Source of the DNA: Chryseobacterium vrystaatense | GTDB lineage: Bacteria; Bacteroidota; Bacteroidia; Flavobacteriales; Weeksellaceae | DNA length: 64,000 nucleotides | NCBI RefSeq assembly: GCF_000737765.1 | Contig: NZ_JPRI01000010.1 | Location: forward strand, 186,001 to 250,000 | Direction: 5' to 3' | Shown here: positions 24,876 to 34,378 of the stretch, piece by piece | Numbering within the stretch: position 1 is the first letter of the stretch | How the letters are laid out: every line of letters starts with the position of its first letter | Position numbers and translations under genes: made by a program | Notes under the pieces: model-generated | The model's database searches: none | Seen by the model: only the letters and a program-made list of their open reading frames with translations | What the model was told of the DNA's origin: nothing

Positions 24876-25763
24876 ATGAAAAAGAGAACCCCCATTTCAA
24901 TATATATCGCAACAACGATAGGTTTAACGATCATGGCGTTTGAAATGTTCGCCGGAGATTCAGGTTATTTTTCTTCTCCCTTTTTCTGGGCGCTTATTGT
25001 AATCGCTGTTATCCTTCTTATGATCATGAACTCCATTGGAGATCTGGTTGAAAACGAAAGTTTCAACAGACTTTCGGAAGAGGAAAAGAAAGAATATTTA
25101 GCAGAAAAAAATATTCCCTATTATCAGAAGCTTTGGAATTCAGCGTTTAAAAAACAATCTGCTACTGAAGAAAAAGATATTCTTATCGATCATGGTTTTG
25201 ACGGAATCACAGAGCTAGACAACTCACTGCCAAAATGGTGGATAGGCCTGTTCTGGTTCGGATGTATATTCTGTGCCGTCTATCTTATTGCCTTCGCTTT
25301 TACAGACTATGCTCATCCGGAAGCTGAATATGATAAAGAAGTGAAAACAATGCTGGCGTCTATAGCGGAATATGAAAAAACAGCACCTCAGATTGATCTG
25401 GCAACAGCAAAATACAGTGCGGATAATATTGCAGAAGGTCAGGAACTTTTCAAAACCAACTGTGTAACCTGTCATGGTGATGGAGGAAAAGGAGGAATCG
25501 GTCCCAATCTTACGGACTCACACTGGATCAACATAAAAGAGAAAAGTCTTTTTAAAAATGTTTTCTGGATGCTTGAAAACGGATCTCCGAACAATCCTAC
25601 CATGAGGCCTTTCATCAAAGACGGAACCATCACCGGAAGAGATGCTGAAAAGATTGCGGCCTATATCTATCATATCAACCAGGAAACTTCTCCGATCACT
25701 CCGGCTCAGGGCGGAGCGACTCCCCAGGGTGAAGAAGTGAAATGGGACAATGCAAATAATTAA
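24876..25763 (+). CDS. ccoP: cbb3-type cytochrome c oxidase subunit III (CcoP), single heme
   Basis: A 295-aa subunit that passes electrons to CcoO/CcoN. Two N-terminal hydrophobic segments (about 7-25 and 30-55), then the typical PKWWIGLFWFG anchor helix, then one cytochrome c domain with CVTCH (residues 196-200) and the axial-Met region PTMRPF. Proteobacterial CcoP has two heme-c sites; only one CxxCH is present here. No ccoS, ccoG, ccoH or ccoI follows, so the assembly genes must lie elsewhere. Confidence 0.93.
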   Translation: MKKRTPISIYIATTIGLTIMAFEMFAGDSGYFSSPFFWALIVIAVILLMIMNSIGDLVENESFNRLSEEEKKEYLAEKNIPYYQKLWNSAFKKQSATEEKDILIDHGFDGITELDNSLPKWWIGLFWFGCIFCAVYLIAFAFTDYAHPEAEYDKEVKTMLASIAEYEKTAPQIDLATAKYSADNIAEGQELFKTNCVTCHGDGGKGGIGPNLTDSHWINIKEKSLFKNVFWMLENGSPNNPTMRPFIKDGTITGRDAEKIAAYIYHINQETSPITPAQGGATPQGEEVKWDNANN

Positions 25764-25792
25764 CAAAAATTTATTATCTCCATATATTCCTT

Positions 25793-25874
25793 GCCCCCTT
25801 TGAAACTAATCTAACATTTGAATTTTCATTTTTGCTAAACCTTTTCAACATAAAAAAAATGATACAAAGGGGGC
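25793..25874 (+). terminator. Long-range terminator after ccoP
   Basis: GCCCCCTTTG and CAAAGGGGGC arms (10 bp) enclosing about 62 nt, followed by TTTTT. Confidence 0.6.
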
Positions 25875-26023
25875 TTTTTAAACAAAATAATCCACACCTT
25901 GGTTGTCTATATCAACCTATTCACTTGACAACTACTAAACTAAATTCCATATCCGGACAGCCAAGGCAGGATTTTTGCATCTGAACAGGATACCACAACA
26001 AAGAACTAATAAAATAGTATTCT

Positions 26024-26031
26024 TATCTTTG
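26024..26031 (+). promoter_or_regulatory. Probable -7 box of tamB (TATCTTTG)
   Basis: A consensus match 17 bp before the TTG start of tamB, giving a very short leader. The -33 element is unclear. Confidence 0.4.
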
Positions 26032-26048
26032 TTACAAACCTGACGCAT

Positions 26049-29000
26049 TTGAAACTGAAAATTAACAAAAGTAAACTCTTCAAGCGTATTGCAATAACCA
26101 TTATTTCTATATTGGTCTTCCTTACCCTTCTCATCCTTAGTCTAAGGCTTCCTGCCGTTCAAAATTTCATCAAAGACAAACTCGTCGTCTATCTTGAAAA
26201 AAAGATCAAGACAAAAGTAAGTCTGGAAAGGGTCTATATAGGATTTCCTAACAGCCTTGTGATGGAAAACCTTTATCTTAAAGGACAGGATGTAGATACA
26301 CTTCTTGCTGTAAAAAAGCTGGATGTGGGTCTGAATATGCTGAAACTTATCAGCTCTACAGCGGACATTACCTCTGTAGATCTTGAAGGAGCCCGCGCCA
26401 ATGTGGTCCGGAAACCCAACGGAACCTTCAATTTCGATTATATTATCAATGCTTTTGCCACCAGTGACAAGGAGGAAAGCTCTTCCAAACCTTTCATTAT
26501 TTCTCTTGATAAGATCAATTTAAAAGATATTGGGGTAACGTTCAACGACCAACAGTCGAGGAATGATATTAAATTATATTTCAAATCATTTGATACCAGG
26601 GTTAAAACTTTTGATCTCAACAAAAACACGTATGCGGTCAATGATATCAATCTTGACGGACTGAAATTAAAATTAAAGCAGGATCTGGTTGAAGAGGTTG
26701 CAAAAAAAGTAGAAAAAAAGGTTGATTCTCTGAATGACAAAAAACCAATGAATATTGGTTTGAGAGGAATCAAGCTTACGAATTTCGATATTGATTACGG
26801 TGATGACAATACCAAAACCTTTGCTAAAGTTCTGTTCAAAGAATTAAGCACCAAGGTGAATAAGCTGGATCTCGAAAATAATGCCTACAATATTTCCAAT
26901 GTTTTTCTTTCCGGAGCAGATATTAATGCCAATCTTTATCTTCCTGCGCAAAATGCCAATCCGAAAGATAAAAAAGAACCGGAAGTTTCGAAAGTTTCAG
27001 ATCACGATAAAGCCATGAAAGTAATCCTTGGGAAACTTGTTCTGAACGACGTAAAAGCGGTGTATAACAATACGGCTATTGCTCCCACGAAACAGGGAAT
27101 GGATTTCAACCACATGAATTTTTCAAAAATGAACGTGGAAGTAAGAAGTTTCAAAATGGAGGATAATACTTTTGCGGGAACCGTTAACTCCGCGGAAATT
27201 CAGGAAGGAAGAGGCTTGAATATTCAAAAATTCAACACAGATTTTATGTATGCTGAAAAACAGGCTTACCTGAAAGACCTTTATCTGCAGACTCCAAAAA
27301 CACTGATCCGTGATGAAGTCGTATTAAATTATGATTCTCTTGACCAACTGACTTCAAATCCAGGTACCGTAAAAATCTCTGCCAATATAAAAGATTCAAA
27401 AATTGGGTTTGCTGATATTTTGAATATCGTTCCGACGTTACGAAACACAGTACCCTTCAATAAATATCCGAATGCCATCTTGAATGTTAATGCTAACGTT
27501 CAGGGAATTGTCAATGACCTGCTGATCAAAGATCTTAAAGTTTCAGGTTTGGATCAGCTGAGGGTAGCAGCTTCGGGAAGAATAAAAAATGCAATGAAGC
27601 CTGAAAACCTTTACTATGATCTGAGGATCGGAGAATTTTCAGCAGAGGCCAGAACCGTGTACAATCTTGTTCCGAAAAACACCATTCCCTCAAATATCTC
27701 TCTGCCTTCCCATTTCAGCATCAAAGGAAATGCTAAAGGAACAACCAAAGTAGTAAAGACCGATTTGAACCTCTACTCTACCCTTGGAAATGCAGCTATT
27801 GTTGCAGATGTGGATATGAGCAGAAAGAACAGGGAACTGTACGATATAAAAGCTAACCTTCAGGCAATACAGGTCGGAAAGATCATTAAGAATAAAGATA
27901 TCGGACCTATCACAGCCCAGATTTCTGCCAAAGGAGAAAGCTTTGATTTCAAAAATGCTAAAGCCGATCTAAAAGGCCATGTGGCATCCGCTGTTTACAA
28001 AGGATACCGTTACCAGAATATGGATCTTACCGGCAAAATTAATAAGGGGGTTTATAACATTGTTTTAAACTCAAAAGATCCGAATGCAAATCTGAATTTA
28101 ATAGCTTCAGGAGTTTACAGTGAAAAAAATCCTACAGTAAAAATTAACGGTGAGGTTATCAAACTGGATGTGAATAAACTTGGATTCTATGAGAAGCCGA
28201 TGATCATCGCAGGAAAGATTGACGGTGATTTTTCAAGCCTTGATCCTGATGCACTGAATGGATATTTAAATTTAAAAGATTTTGCATTTTCAGATACCAA
28301 AGAAGTTTATCCGGTACAGGAAGTGAATCTGAAAGCTTCTTCCACGCAAGATTCAACACAGATTATTTTCAATTCTCAGATTGCTGATGTTTCTTTAAAA
28401 GGGAAATACAAACTGACGCAGATCTTTGGTGCTTTGACGCAGACGATCAATCAATATTACCAGTTTCAGAAACCTGCTAAAGGACAGAAAATCGATCCGG
28501 GGCAGCATTTTACTTTCGATGCTAAAATCAAAAATGATGACCTGATCAGAAAATTTGTTCCTGAACTGAAAAGTTTTGAAACGATCAATTTAGCAGGAAA
28601 TTATGATGCCGATTCTCAAAAAATAGAAATTGACGGACAGATTCCGCAGCTATTGTACGGTGAAAATTCACTGGAAAATGTTGCTTTAAAAGTAACCAAT
28701 GAAAATCAGGCATTACAATATAACCTGAATGCAGCCGCTTTAAAAAGTTCAAGCTTCACATTGAAAAAAATTGCCATAACTGGAGATGTGGCCGACAATA
28801 CCATCAATTATAATGTTACCACGAAAGATGACAAAGATGCTACGCAGTTCCTTATTGCAGGAAATGCCAAATCTTTAAATGATATTACCGAAATTTCCCT
28901 GAATCCGAACGGTTTAAAATTAAATTATTCAGACTGGAATGTTGCTGAAAACAATAAGATTCAGATCAGCAGCAAAGGAATTTTGGCGGATAATTTTGTT

Positions 29001-31073
29001 CTTTCCAATGGAGGAAGTCAAATCTCACTTCAGTCTGAAACAGAGAGCCCAAGCAGCCCGCTAAATGTTTCACTGAAAGATTTTAAAATTGAAACGATCA
29101 CAGAACTGATCAAGAAAGATACAATTCTGGCCAGAGGAACGATCAACGGAACAGCTCAGCTTAGAGACTTAACGAAAAATATGACGTTCACTTCTGATCT
29201 TAATATCACAGATCTGATCGTTTACGGAAGCCCGGTCGGGAACCTGACTGCTAAAGTAAATAATACTTCGGCGAATATTTTGAATGCTGACGTTGCCTTA
29301 TCAGGCAATAACAACGATGTGAAAATCCTCGGGGATTACAATACTTCTTCAAGCACTTTTGATCTGAATATGGCGATCAATAAACTGCAGATGAAGAGTG
29401 TTCAGGGCTTTTCCATGAATGCCATTACGAATACGGAGGGCTATATTTCAGGAAATTTAAAAATTACCGGAAATACAGAAAAACCTAATATTCTAGGTAA
29501 GGTAAAATTCAATGATGCCGGACTGGAAATTGCAAAAACAGGCAGTGATTTCAGAAAACTTAATGACGAAATTGATTTTACCAACAGAGGTATTGAGTTT
29601 AATAAATTTAAAATAAATGATAAGGACGGCAATTCACTCGTTGTAGATGGACAGGTTCTTACTCAGACGTACCGAGATTTTGCGTTCAATCTTGATGTGA
29701 ATGCCAAGGATTTCAAAGTGGTGAACTCAGAAAAATCCAATGATGCAATGATGTATGGAATTCTTGCTATCGATGCGGGACTTCATATCCGTGGAAATCT
29801 GGATCTTCCAAAGGTCGACGGAAGGCTGGCAGTTTCCGATGATACAGATTTCACATTCGTACTTCCACAGTCAAGCCCGTCTGTACAGGAAAGGGATGGA
29901 ATTGTAGAGTTCATTGATCAGGATCAGGTGGTTTTAAATAAAACGATTAAAGCAGATTCTCTGAAAGCACAGACCCGTTTCAAAGGAATGGATGTAAGTG
30001 TGAATATCGAAGTAAGCAAAGAAGCCAAAATGTCTATCGTAATTGATAAGGCTAACGGAGATTTTGTAAAACTTCAGGGAGAAGCAGAGTTGACAGGCGG
30101 AATTGATCCTTCAGGAAAAATAACGCTTGTAGGAGTGTACGAAGTGGAAAAAGGATCTTATGAACTTTCCGTAAGTGTTCTGAAACGTAAATTTGATATC
30201 CAGAAAGGAAGTACCATCACCTGGACCGGAGAACCAACGGCAGCCATCATGGATATTACAGCCGTGTATAAAACGCAGGCCCCTCCTATTGATCTTGTTG
30301 AACAGCAAGTTGATGATGCCTCTGTACTGAATCAGCTTAAACAAAGAATACCTTTCAATACCTTATTAAAAATGAAGGGTGAACTTCTGAAGCCGCAAAT
30401 CAGTTTTGATATCACTACAGACGAAAAGAACAATTCTGTTTCATCTGCGGTAACCGATATCGTGGATCAGAAACTGACTCAGCTTCGAACTCAGGAATCT
30501 GAAATGAATAAACAGGTGTTTGCCCTGCTTTTACTGAACCGTTTCATTGGAGAAAATCCTTTTGAATCCGGTGCCGGAATGTCGGCTGAAATGATGGCCA
30601 GACAAAGTGTGAGTAAAATTCTTTCTCAGCAATTGAACAATCTTGCCTCCGGTTTGATCAAAGGAGTTGATATAGACTTAGGTTTGGACTCTTCTGAAGA
30701 TTATTCCAGCGGAACAAAAAATACAAGAACTGACCTGAACGTGGGGGTAAGCAAAAAATTATTGAATGACCGTCTGAAAGTTTCTGTGGGAAGTAATTTT
30801 GCTCTGGAAGGTGAAGCGCGTCAAAACGAAAACACTACCAATATTGCCGGAAATGTAACCATTGATTACAGCCTGTCAAAAGATGGACGTTATATGATGA
30901 GAGCTTACCGTAAAGATGAATACCAGGTCGCTCTTCAGGGACAGATCATAGAAACAGGGTTAGGGTTTATCATCACTTTAGACTATGATAAATTCCGTGA
31001 GATTTTCAGAAAATCTAAGAAAGACAGACGTAAAAAAGAAAACAAGAATAACCAAGTGGTAGAATTTAAATAA
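26049..31073 (+). CDS. tamB: Translocation and assembly module protein TamB (DUF490)
   Basis: A 1674-aa periplasm-spanning protein anchored by one N-terminal helix (IAITIISILVFLTLLILSL). The long middle is made of repeated beta strands forming the AsmA/TamB hydrophobic groove; the C-terminal DUF490 portion includes GKITLVGVYEVEKGSYELSV and ends in a lysine-rich tail. In Bacteroidota TamB pairs with the lipoprotein TamL for outer-membrane biogenesis and lipid transfer. The start appears to be TTG, as no ATG fits. The stop overlaps the tamL ATG by one base. Confidence 0.93.
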   Translation: MKLKINKSKLFKRIAITIISILVFLTLLILSLRLPAVQNFIKDKLVVYLEKKIKTKVSLERVYIGFPNSLVMENLYLKGQDVDTLLAVKKLDVGLNMLKLISSTADITSVDLEGARANVVRKPNGTFNFDYIINAFATSDKEESSSKPFIISLDKINLKDIGVTFNDQQSRNDIKLYFKSFDTRVKTFDLNKNTYAVNDINLDGLKLKLKQDLVEEVAKKVEKKVDSLNDKKPMNIGLRGIKLTNFDIDYGDDNTKTFAKVLFKELSTKVNKLDLENNAYNISNVFLSGADINANLYLPAQNANPKDKKEPEVSKVSDHDKAMKVILGKLVLNDVKAVYNNTAIAPTKQGMDFNHMNFSKMNVEVRSFKMEDNTFAGTVNSAEIQEGRGLNIQKFNTDFMYAEKQAYLKDLYLQTPKTLIRDEVVLNYDSLDQLTSNPGTVKISANIKDSKIGFADILNIVPTLRNTVPFNKYPNAILNVNANVQGIVNDLLIKDLKVSGLDQLRVAASGRIKNAMKPENLYYDLRIGEFSAEARTVYNLVPKNTIPSNISLPSHFSIKGNAKGTTKVVKTDLNLYSTLGNAAIVADVDMSRKNRELYDIKANLQAIQVGKIIKNKDIGPITAQISAKGESFDFKNAKADLKGHVASAVYKGYRYQNMDLTGKINKGVYNIVLNSKDPNANLNLIASGVYSEKNPTVKINGEVIKLDVNKLGFYEKPMIIAGKIDGDFSSLDPDALNGYLNLKDFAFSDTKEVYPVQEVNLKASSTQDSTQIIFNSQIADVSLKGKYKLTQIFGALTQTINQYYQFQKPAKGQKIDPGQHFTFDAKIKNDDLIRKFVPELKSFETINLAGNYDADSQKIEIDGQIPQLLYGENSLENVALKVTNENQALQYNLNAAALKSSSFTLKKIAITGDVADNTINYNVTTKDDKDATQFLIAGNAKSLNDITEISLNPNGLKLNYSDWNVAENNKIQISSKGILADNFVLSNGGSQISLQSETESPSSPLNVSLKDFKIETITELIKKDTILARGTINGTAQLRDLTKNMTFTSDLNITDLIVYGSPVGNLTAKVNNTSANILNADVALSGNNNDVKILGDYNTSSSTFDLNMAINKLQMKSVQGFSMNAITNTEGYISGNLKITGNTEKPNILGKVKFNDAGLEIAKTGSDFRKLNDEIDFTNRGIEFNKFKINDKDGNSLVVDGQVLTQTYRDFAFNLDVNAKDFKVVNSEKSNDAMMYGILAIDAGLHIRGNLDLPKVDGRLAVSDDTDFTFVLPQSSPSVQERDGIVEFIDQDQVVLNKTIKADSLKAQTRFKGMDVSVNIEVSKEAKMSIVIDKANGDFVKLQGEAELTGGIDPSGKITLVGVYEVEKGSYELSVSVLKRKFDIQKGSTITWTGEPTAAIMDITAVYKTQAPPIDLVEQQVDDASVLNQLKQRIPFNTLLKMKGELLKPQISFDITTDEKNNSVSSAVTDIVDQKLTQLRTQESEMNKQVFALLLLNRFIGENPFESGAGMSAEMMARQSVSKILSQQLNNLASGLIKGVDIDLGLDSSEDYSSGTKNTRTDLNVGVSKKLLNDRLKVSVGSNFALEGEARQNENTTNIAGNVTIDYSLSKDGRYMMRAYRKDEYQVALQGQIIETGLGFIITLDYDKFREIFRKSKKDRRKKENKNNQVVEFK

Positions 31074-33400
31074 TGAAAAGTAGATTTAATAAATATTCCA
31101 AATATGTGTTTGCTTCGGGTTTTGCCGCTGTCAGTCTTTCCTGCAGCAATACAAAATTCCTGAAGGAAGGTCAGATGCTTTACACGGGTGGTACAGTAAA
31201 AATCGAAAATGACAGCCTTTCCAAGAAAGACAAAAATGAACTTCAGGCAGCACTGGAAGAAAATCTGGTTCCCAAACCCAATTCCAAAATATTAGGATTA
31301 CGTCCGAAATTATATTTTTATAATATTGCCAAAGAACCTAAAAAAGATAAGGGTTTTAATTATTGGTTAAAATATAAAGTGGGTGAAAAACCTGTTTTGC
31401 TGGGAGATGTAGATCGTGAATTCAACAGAAAGATCATTGAAAACTATTCTGAAAACAAGGGGTATTTTAATGCAAAAGCGACCTATGATACAGTGTCTAA
31501 GAATAAGAAAGCACAGGTCATTTATACTTTAAGACCTGGCGCAAGATATTTGGTGAATCATGTTAAGTTTCAACAGGATTCTACTCTCATCAACAGGGAA
31601 ATTCAGACTTTCACCGACAAGACTTTGCTTAAACCTGGGAAACCCTTCGATCTTGATGTCATAAAAAATGAAAGAGAACGGATTGATAACGGATTAAAAG
31701 AAAGAGGATTTTATTATTTCAGTCCGGACAATATTATTGTTCAGGCAGACAGCACTGTGAGCAAAAAGCACGAGGTTGAACTTAACGTAAAATTAAAAGA
31801 AGATACTCCTGATCTGGCAACGGAGCAGTTCAGTATTGATAAAGTTATTGTGTTCCCTAATTATAATATTCAGGATGTGAAGAGAGGCAAATACAGCGTT
31901 CCGATGAATCAGGACTCTCTTTCTAAATATGCCTATGATGACATTTATGTCATTGATCCAAAGCATAAATTTAAACCGAAAATATTTGACAGGGCTCTGT
32001 ATTTTAAGAAAGGAGATCTTTACAACCGTACCAATCATAATCTTACTCTTAACCGTCTGATCAGTCTGGGGGTTTTCAAATTTGTAAAAAATGAATTTAT
32101 TGTATCCGATTCATTAGGTCATCGTTTTGATGCCTATTATCTGCTGACACCAAGACAAATTCAGTCACTCAGACTGGAAGCTTTGGGACGAACCAATTCT
32201 GCGAATTATGCGGGTAGTGAATTAAACCTGAACTGGACGCACAGAAATTTTTTCAAAGGGGCTGAACAATTTAAAGCATCTATTTATGGAGCTTTTGATT
32301 TTCAGATGGGAGGTCAGGAAGACGCACAGAATTTATTTCGGGCAGGATCTACCGTTCAGCTTTCCATTCCGAGAATCGTGGCTCCTTTCCGTTTCAACTC
32401 CTCGAGTGCTTTTGTTCCAAGGACGAATATCAATTTAGGATTTGAATTCCAAAACCGGACACAATATTATACACTTAATACATTCAGTGCTTCTTTTGGA
32501 TATTTATGGAAAGAAAATGCAAGAAAAGAGCATGACCTGAAGGTAATAGATATTACATTGGTTTCTCCCTCCAAGGTTACAGATTTGTATAAATCAAAAT
32601 CTGAAAAGAGTGATGCGATGCAAAGAGTCGTTGAAAAGCAGCTGATTTTCGGTCCTACTTATTCTTATACGTATACGAATACAATGCTTTCCAAGCCTAC
32701 CACTATTTATTATAAGGGGACATTGGATCTGGCAGGAAATATTACTGGTTTGGTCACTGGTGCCAATGTTGAAAAGGGAAAAGAAAGAAAAATTTTCGGA
32801 ATACCTTTCAGTCAATATGCTAAAATTGAAAATGACTTCAGACTCTATCATAAGTTTACAGAAAAAACATCTATAGCCACAAGGTTGATTGCTGGAGTAG
32901 CTTATCCTTACGGAAATTCAGAGTTTATCCCTTTCTCTAAACAATTTTTCTCAGGAGGAAGTAACAGTATCAGAGCCTTCCGTGCAAGAACATTAGGTCC
33001 CGGAAGTTTTGATCCGAGAAAGATTGAGCAGGGAACATTATTAGACCAGTCAGGGGATATTAAACTGGAATTAAATGCGGAATACCGCGCCAATATTTAT
33101 AAATTCTTAAATGTTGCCGTGTTCGCTGATGCAGGAAATGTTTGGTTAATTAATGAAGATCAACAAAGACCCGGAGCTAAATTTTCGAAAGAATTTTTAA
33201 GCGAAGTTGCCGTTGGAGCAGGAGTTGGTCTAAGACTTGATTTCTCTATCTTGATTTTAAGACTGGATCTTGCTATGCCTTTGCGTGTTCCCTATTATGA
33301 AAAAGGAGACCGATGGGCATTTGACAGAATTAATTTCGGAGATTCACAGTGGAGAAAAGATAATTTAGTTTTAAATATAGCAATAGGATATCCTTTTTAA
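31073..33400 (+). CDS. tamL: TamL, Omp85-family lipoprotein partner of TamB
   Basis: A 775-aa BamA/TamA-type outer-membrane protein with a lipoprotein signal (lipobox VSLSC, Cys24), POTRA-like domains in roughly residues 60-330, and a C-terminal 16-strand barrel with the conserved GGSNSIRAFRARTLGPGSF loop and final strand NLVLNIAIGYPF. The lipid anchor distinguishes TamL from proteobacterial TamA. Translational coupling to tamB (1-bp overlap) supports a joint complex. Confidence 0.93.
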   Translation: MKSRFNKYSKYVFASGFAAVSLSCSNTKFLKEGQMLYTGGTVKIENDSLSKKDKNELQAALEENLVPKPNSKILGLRPKLYFYNIAKEPKKDKGFNYWLKYKVGEKPVLLGDVDREFNRKIIENYSENKGYFNAKATYDTVSKNKKAQVIYTLRPGARYLVNHVKFQQDSTLINREIQTFTDKTLLKPGKPFDLDVIKNERERIDNGLKERGFYYFSPDNIIVQADSTVSKKHEVELNVKLKEDTPDLATEQFSIDKVIVFPNYNIQDVKRGKYSVPMNQDSLSKYAYDDIYVIDPKHKFKPKIFDRALYFKKGDLYNRTNHNLTLNRLISLGVFKFVKNEFIVSDSLGHRFDAYYLLTPRQIQSLRLEALGRTNSANYAGSELNLNWTHRNFFKGAEQFKASIYGAFDFQMGGQEDAQNLFRAGSTVQLSIPRIVAPFRFNSSSAFVPRTNINLGFEFQNRTQYYTLNTFSASFGYLWKENARKEHDLKVIDITLVSPSKVTDLYKSKSEKSDAMQRVVEKQLIFGPTYSYTYTNTMLSKPTTIYYKGTLDLAGNITGLVTGANVEKGKERKIFGIPFSQYAKIENDFRLYHKFTEKTSIATRLIAGVAYPYGNSEFIPFSKQFFSGGSNSIRAFRARTLGPGSFDPRKIEQGTLLDQSGDIKLELNAEYRANIYKFLNVAVFADAGNVWLINEDQQRPGAKFSKEFLSEVAVGAGVGLRLDFSILILRLDLAMPLRVPYYEKGDRWAFDRINFGDSQWRKDNLVLNIAIGYPF

Positions 33401-33401
33401 T

Positions 33402-34331
33402 ATGATCAACAATATCAAATTTTTCTGGGAAACTTTAAAAGAGACTTTCGACGAATGGAATGATTCCAACGCATCACGAGATTCTGCAAGTTTGGCGTAT
33501 TACGCTATTTTTTCTATTCCGGGATTATTGATTATTATCATATGGATCGCAGGTAATTTTTTTGGTGAAGAAGCCATTCGTGGTGAGATCAGCAATCAGA
33601 TCAGCGGAATTATGGGAACAGAAGTGTCAAAAAGTGTAGAAAGCATGATTGCCGGAGCCCTCATTGACAAACAGAATATTTTCATGAAGATTGTAGGGAT
33701 TGGTTCATTGGTTTTTGGTTCAACTACTCTATTTTTCCAACTTCAGCATTCACTCAACAGCCTTTGGGATGTACAGTCTGCCCCTAAAAAAGCTTTAGTT
33801 AAATTCCTTTTGGACCGGGCAAACTCACTGGGAATGATCCTTATGATTGGATTTCTACTGATGATCACGATGATTCTATCTTCGCTGATCAGTGTTTTTA
33901 ATAATTTAATAACTACATACTTCGGTTTTGAAACTTACTTACTGGTAGAATTAGTGAATTTCGCAGTAGGTTTTGCGCTTGTAATGCTGTTATTTGCATT
34001 AATGTTCAAGTTTTTGCCGGATGTACAAATCAGCTGGAAGCCGGTTTGGAAAGGTGCTTTTCTGACCACTATTTTATTTACGTTAGGTAAATTTTTACTG
34101 GGCCTTTATTTTGGAAATTTCAAGCCTACTTCTGCTTTTGGAACCGCTGGGACAGTGATCTTAATTATGATGTGGATCAATTATTCCTGTATGCTGGTTT
34201 TCTTCGGAGCCGAATTTACAAAGGTGTATACGTATAAAAAAGGATATAAAATCATTCCTTCAAAACATGCAAAATGGAGTGATGCAAAACTCTATGAAGA
34301 CAGTCATAAGAATCAAAAACCTCAAGTTTGA
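33402..34331 (+). CDS. YihY/BrkB-family inner-membrane protein
   Basis: A 309-aa protein with six transmembrane segments and the YihY/BrkB hallmarks: ASLAYYAIFSIPGLLIIII near the start, SLWDVQSAPKK, and SAFGTAGTVILIMMWINYSCMLVFFGAEFTKVY near the end. Its function is debated; it was once called ribonuclease BN in error. It starts 2 bp after tamL, making a tamB-tamL-yihY operon. Recent work on YihY and the AsmA family points to phospholipid transport, which would fit the operon, but that is inference here. Confidence 0.9.
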   Translation: MINNIKFFWETLKETFDEWNDSNASRDSASLAYYAIFSIPGLLIIIIWIAGNFFGEEAIRGEISNQISGIMGTEVSKSVESMIAGALIDKQNIFMKIVGIGSLVFGSTTLFFQLQHSLNSLWDVQSAPKKALVKFLLDRANSLGMILMIGFLLMITMILSSLISVFNNLITTYFGFETYLLVELVNFAVGFALVMLLFALMFKFLPDVQISWKPVWKGAFLTTILFTLGKFLLGLYFGNFKPTSAFGTAGTVILIMMWINYSCMLVFFGAEFTKVYTYKKGYKIIPSKHAKWSDAKLYEDSHKNQKPQV

Positions 34332-34344
34332 TTCTTTTAATAAT

Positions 34345-34373
34345 AAAGCCTCTTGACAATTCAAGAGGCTTTT
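34345..34373. terminator. Bidirectional terminator between yihY and argS
   Basis: A 12-bp stem AAAGCCTCTTGA / TCAAGAGGCTTT, flanked by T on the right and A on the left, serving two converging genes. Confidence 0.85.
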
Positions 34374-34378
34374 ATTTT

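Noticed and set aside
25861..25983. 41-codon frame downstream of ccoP
   Set aside because: It begins inside the terminator arm and reads as random sequence.
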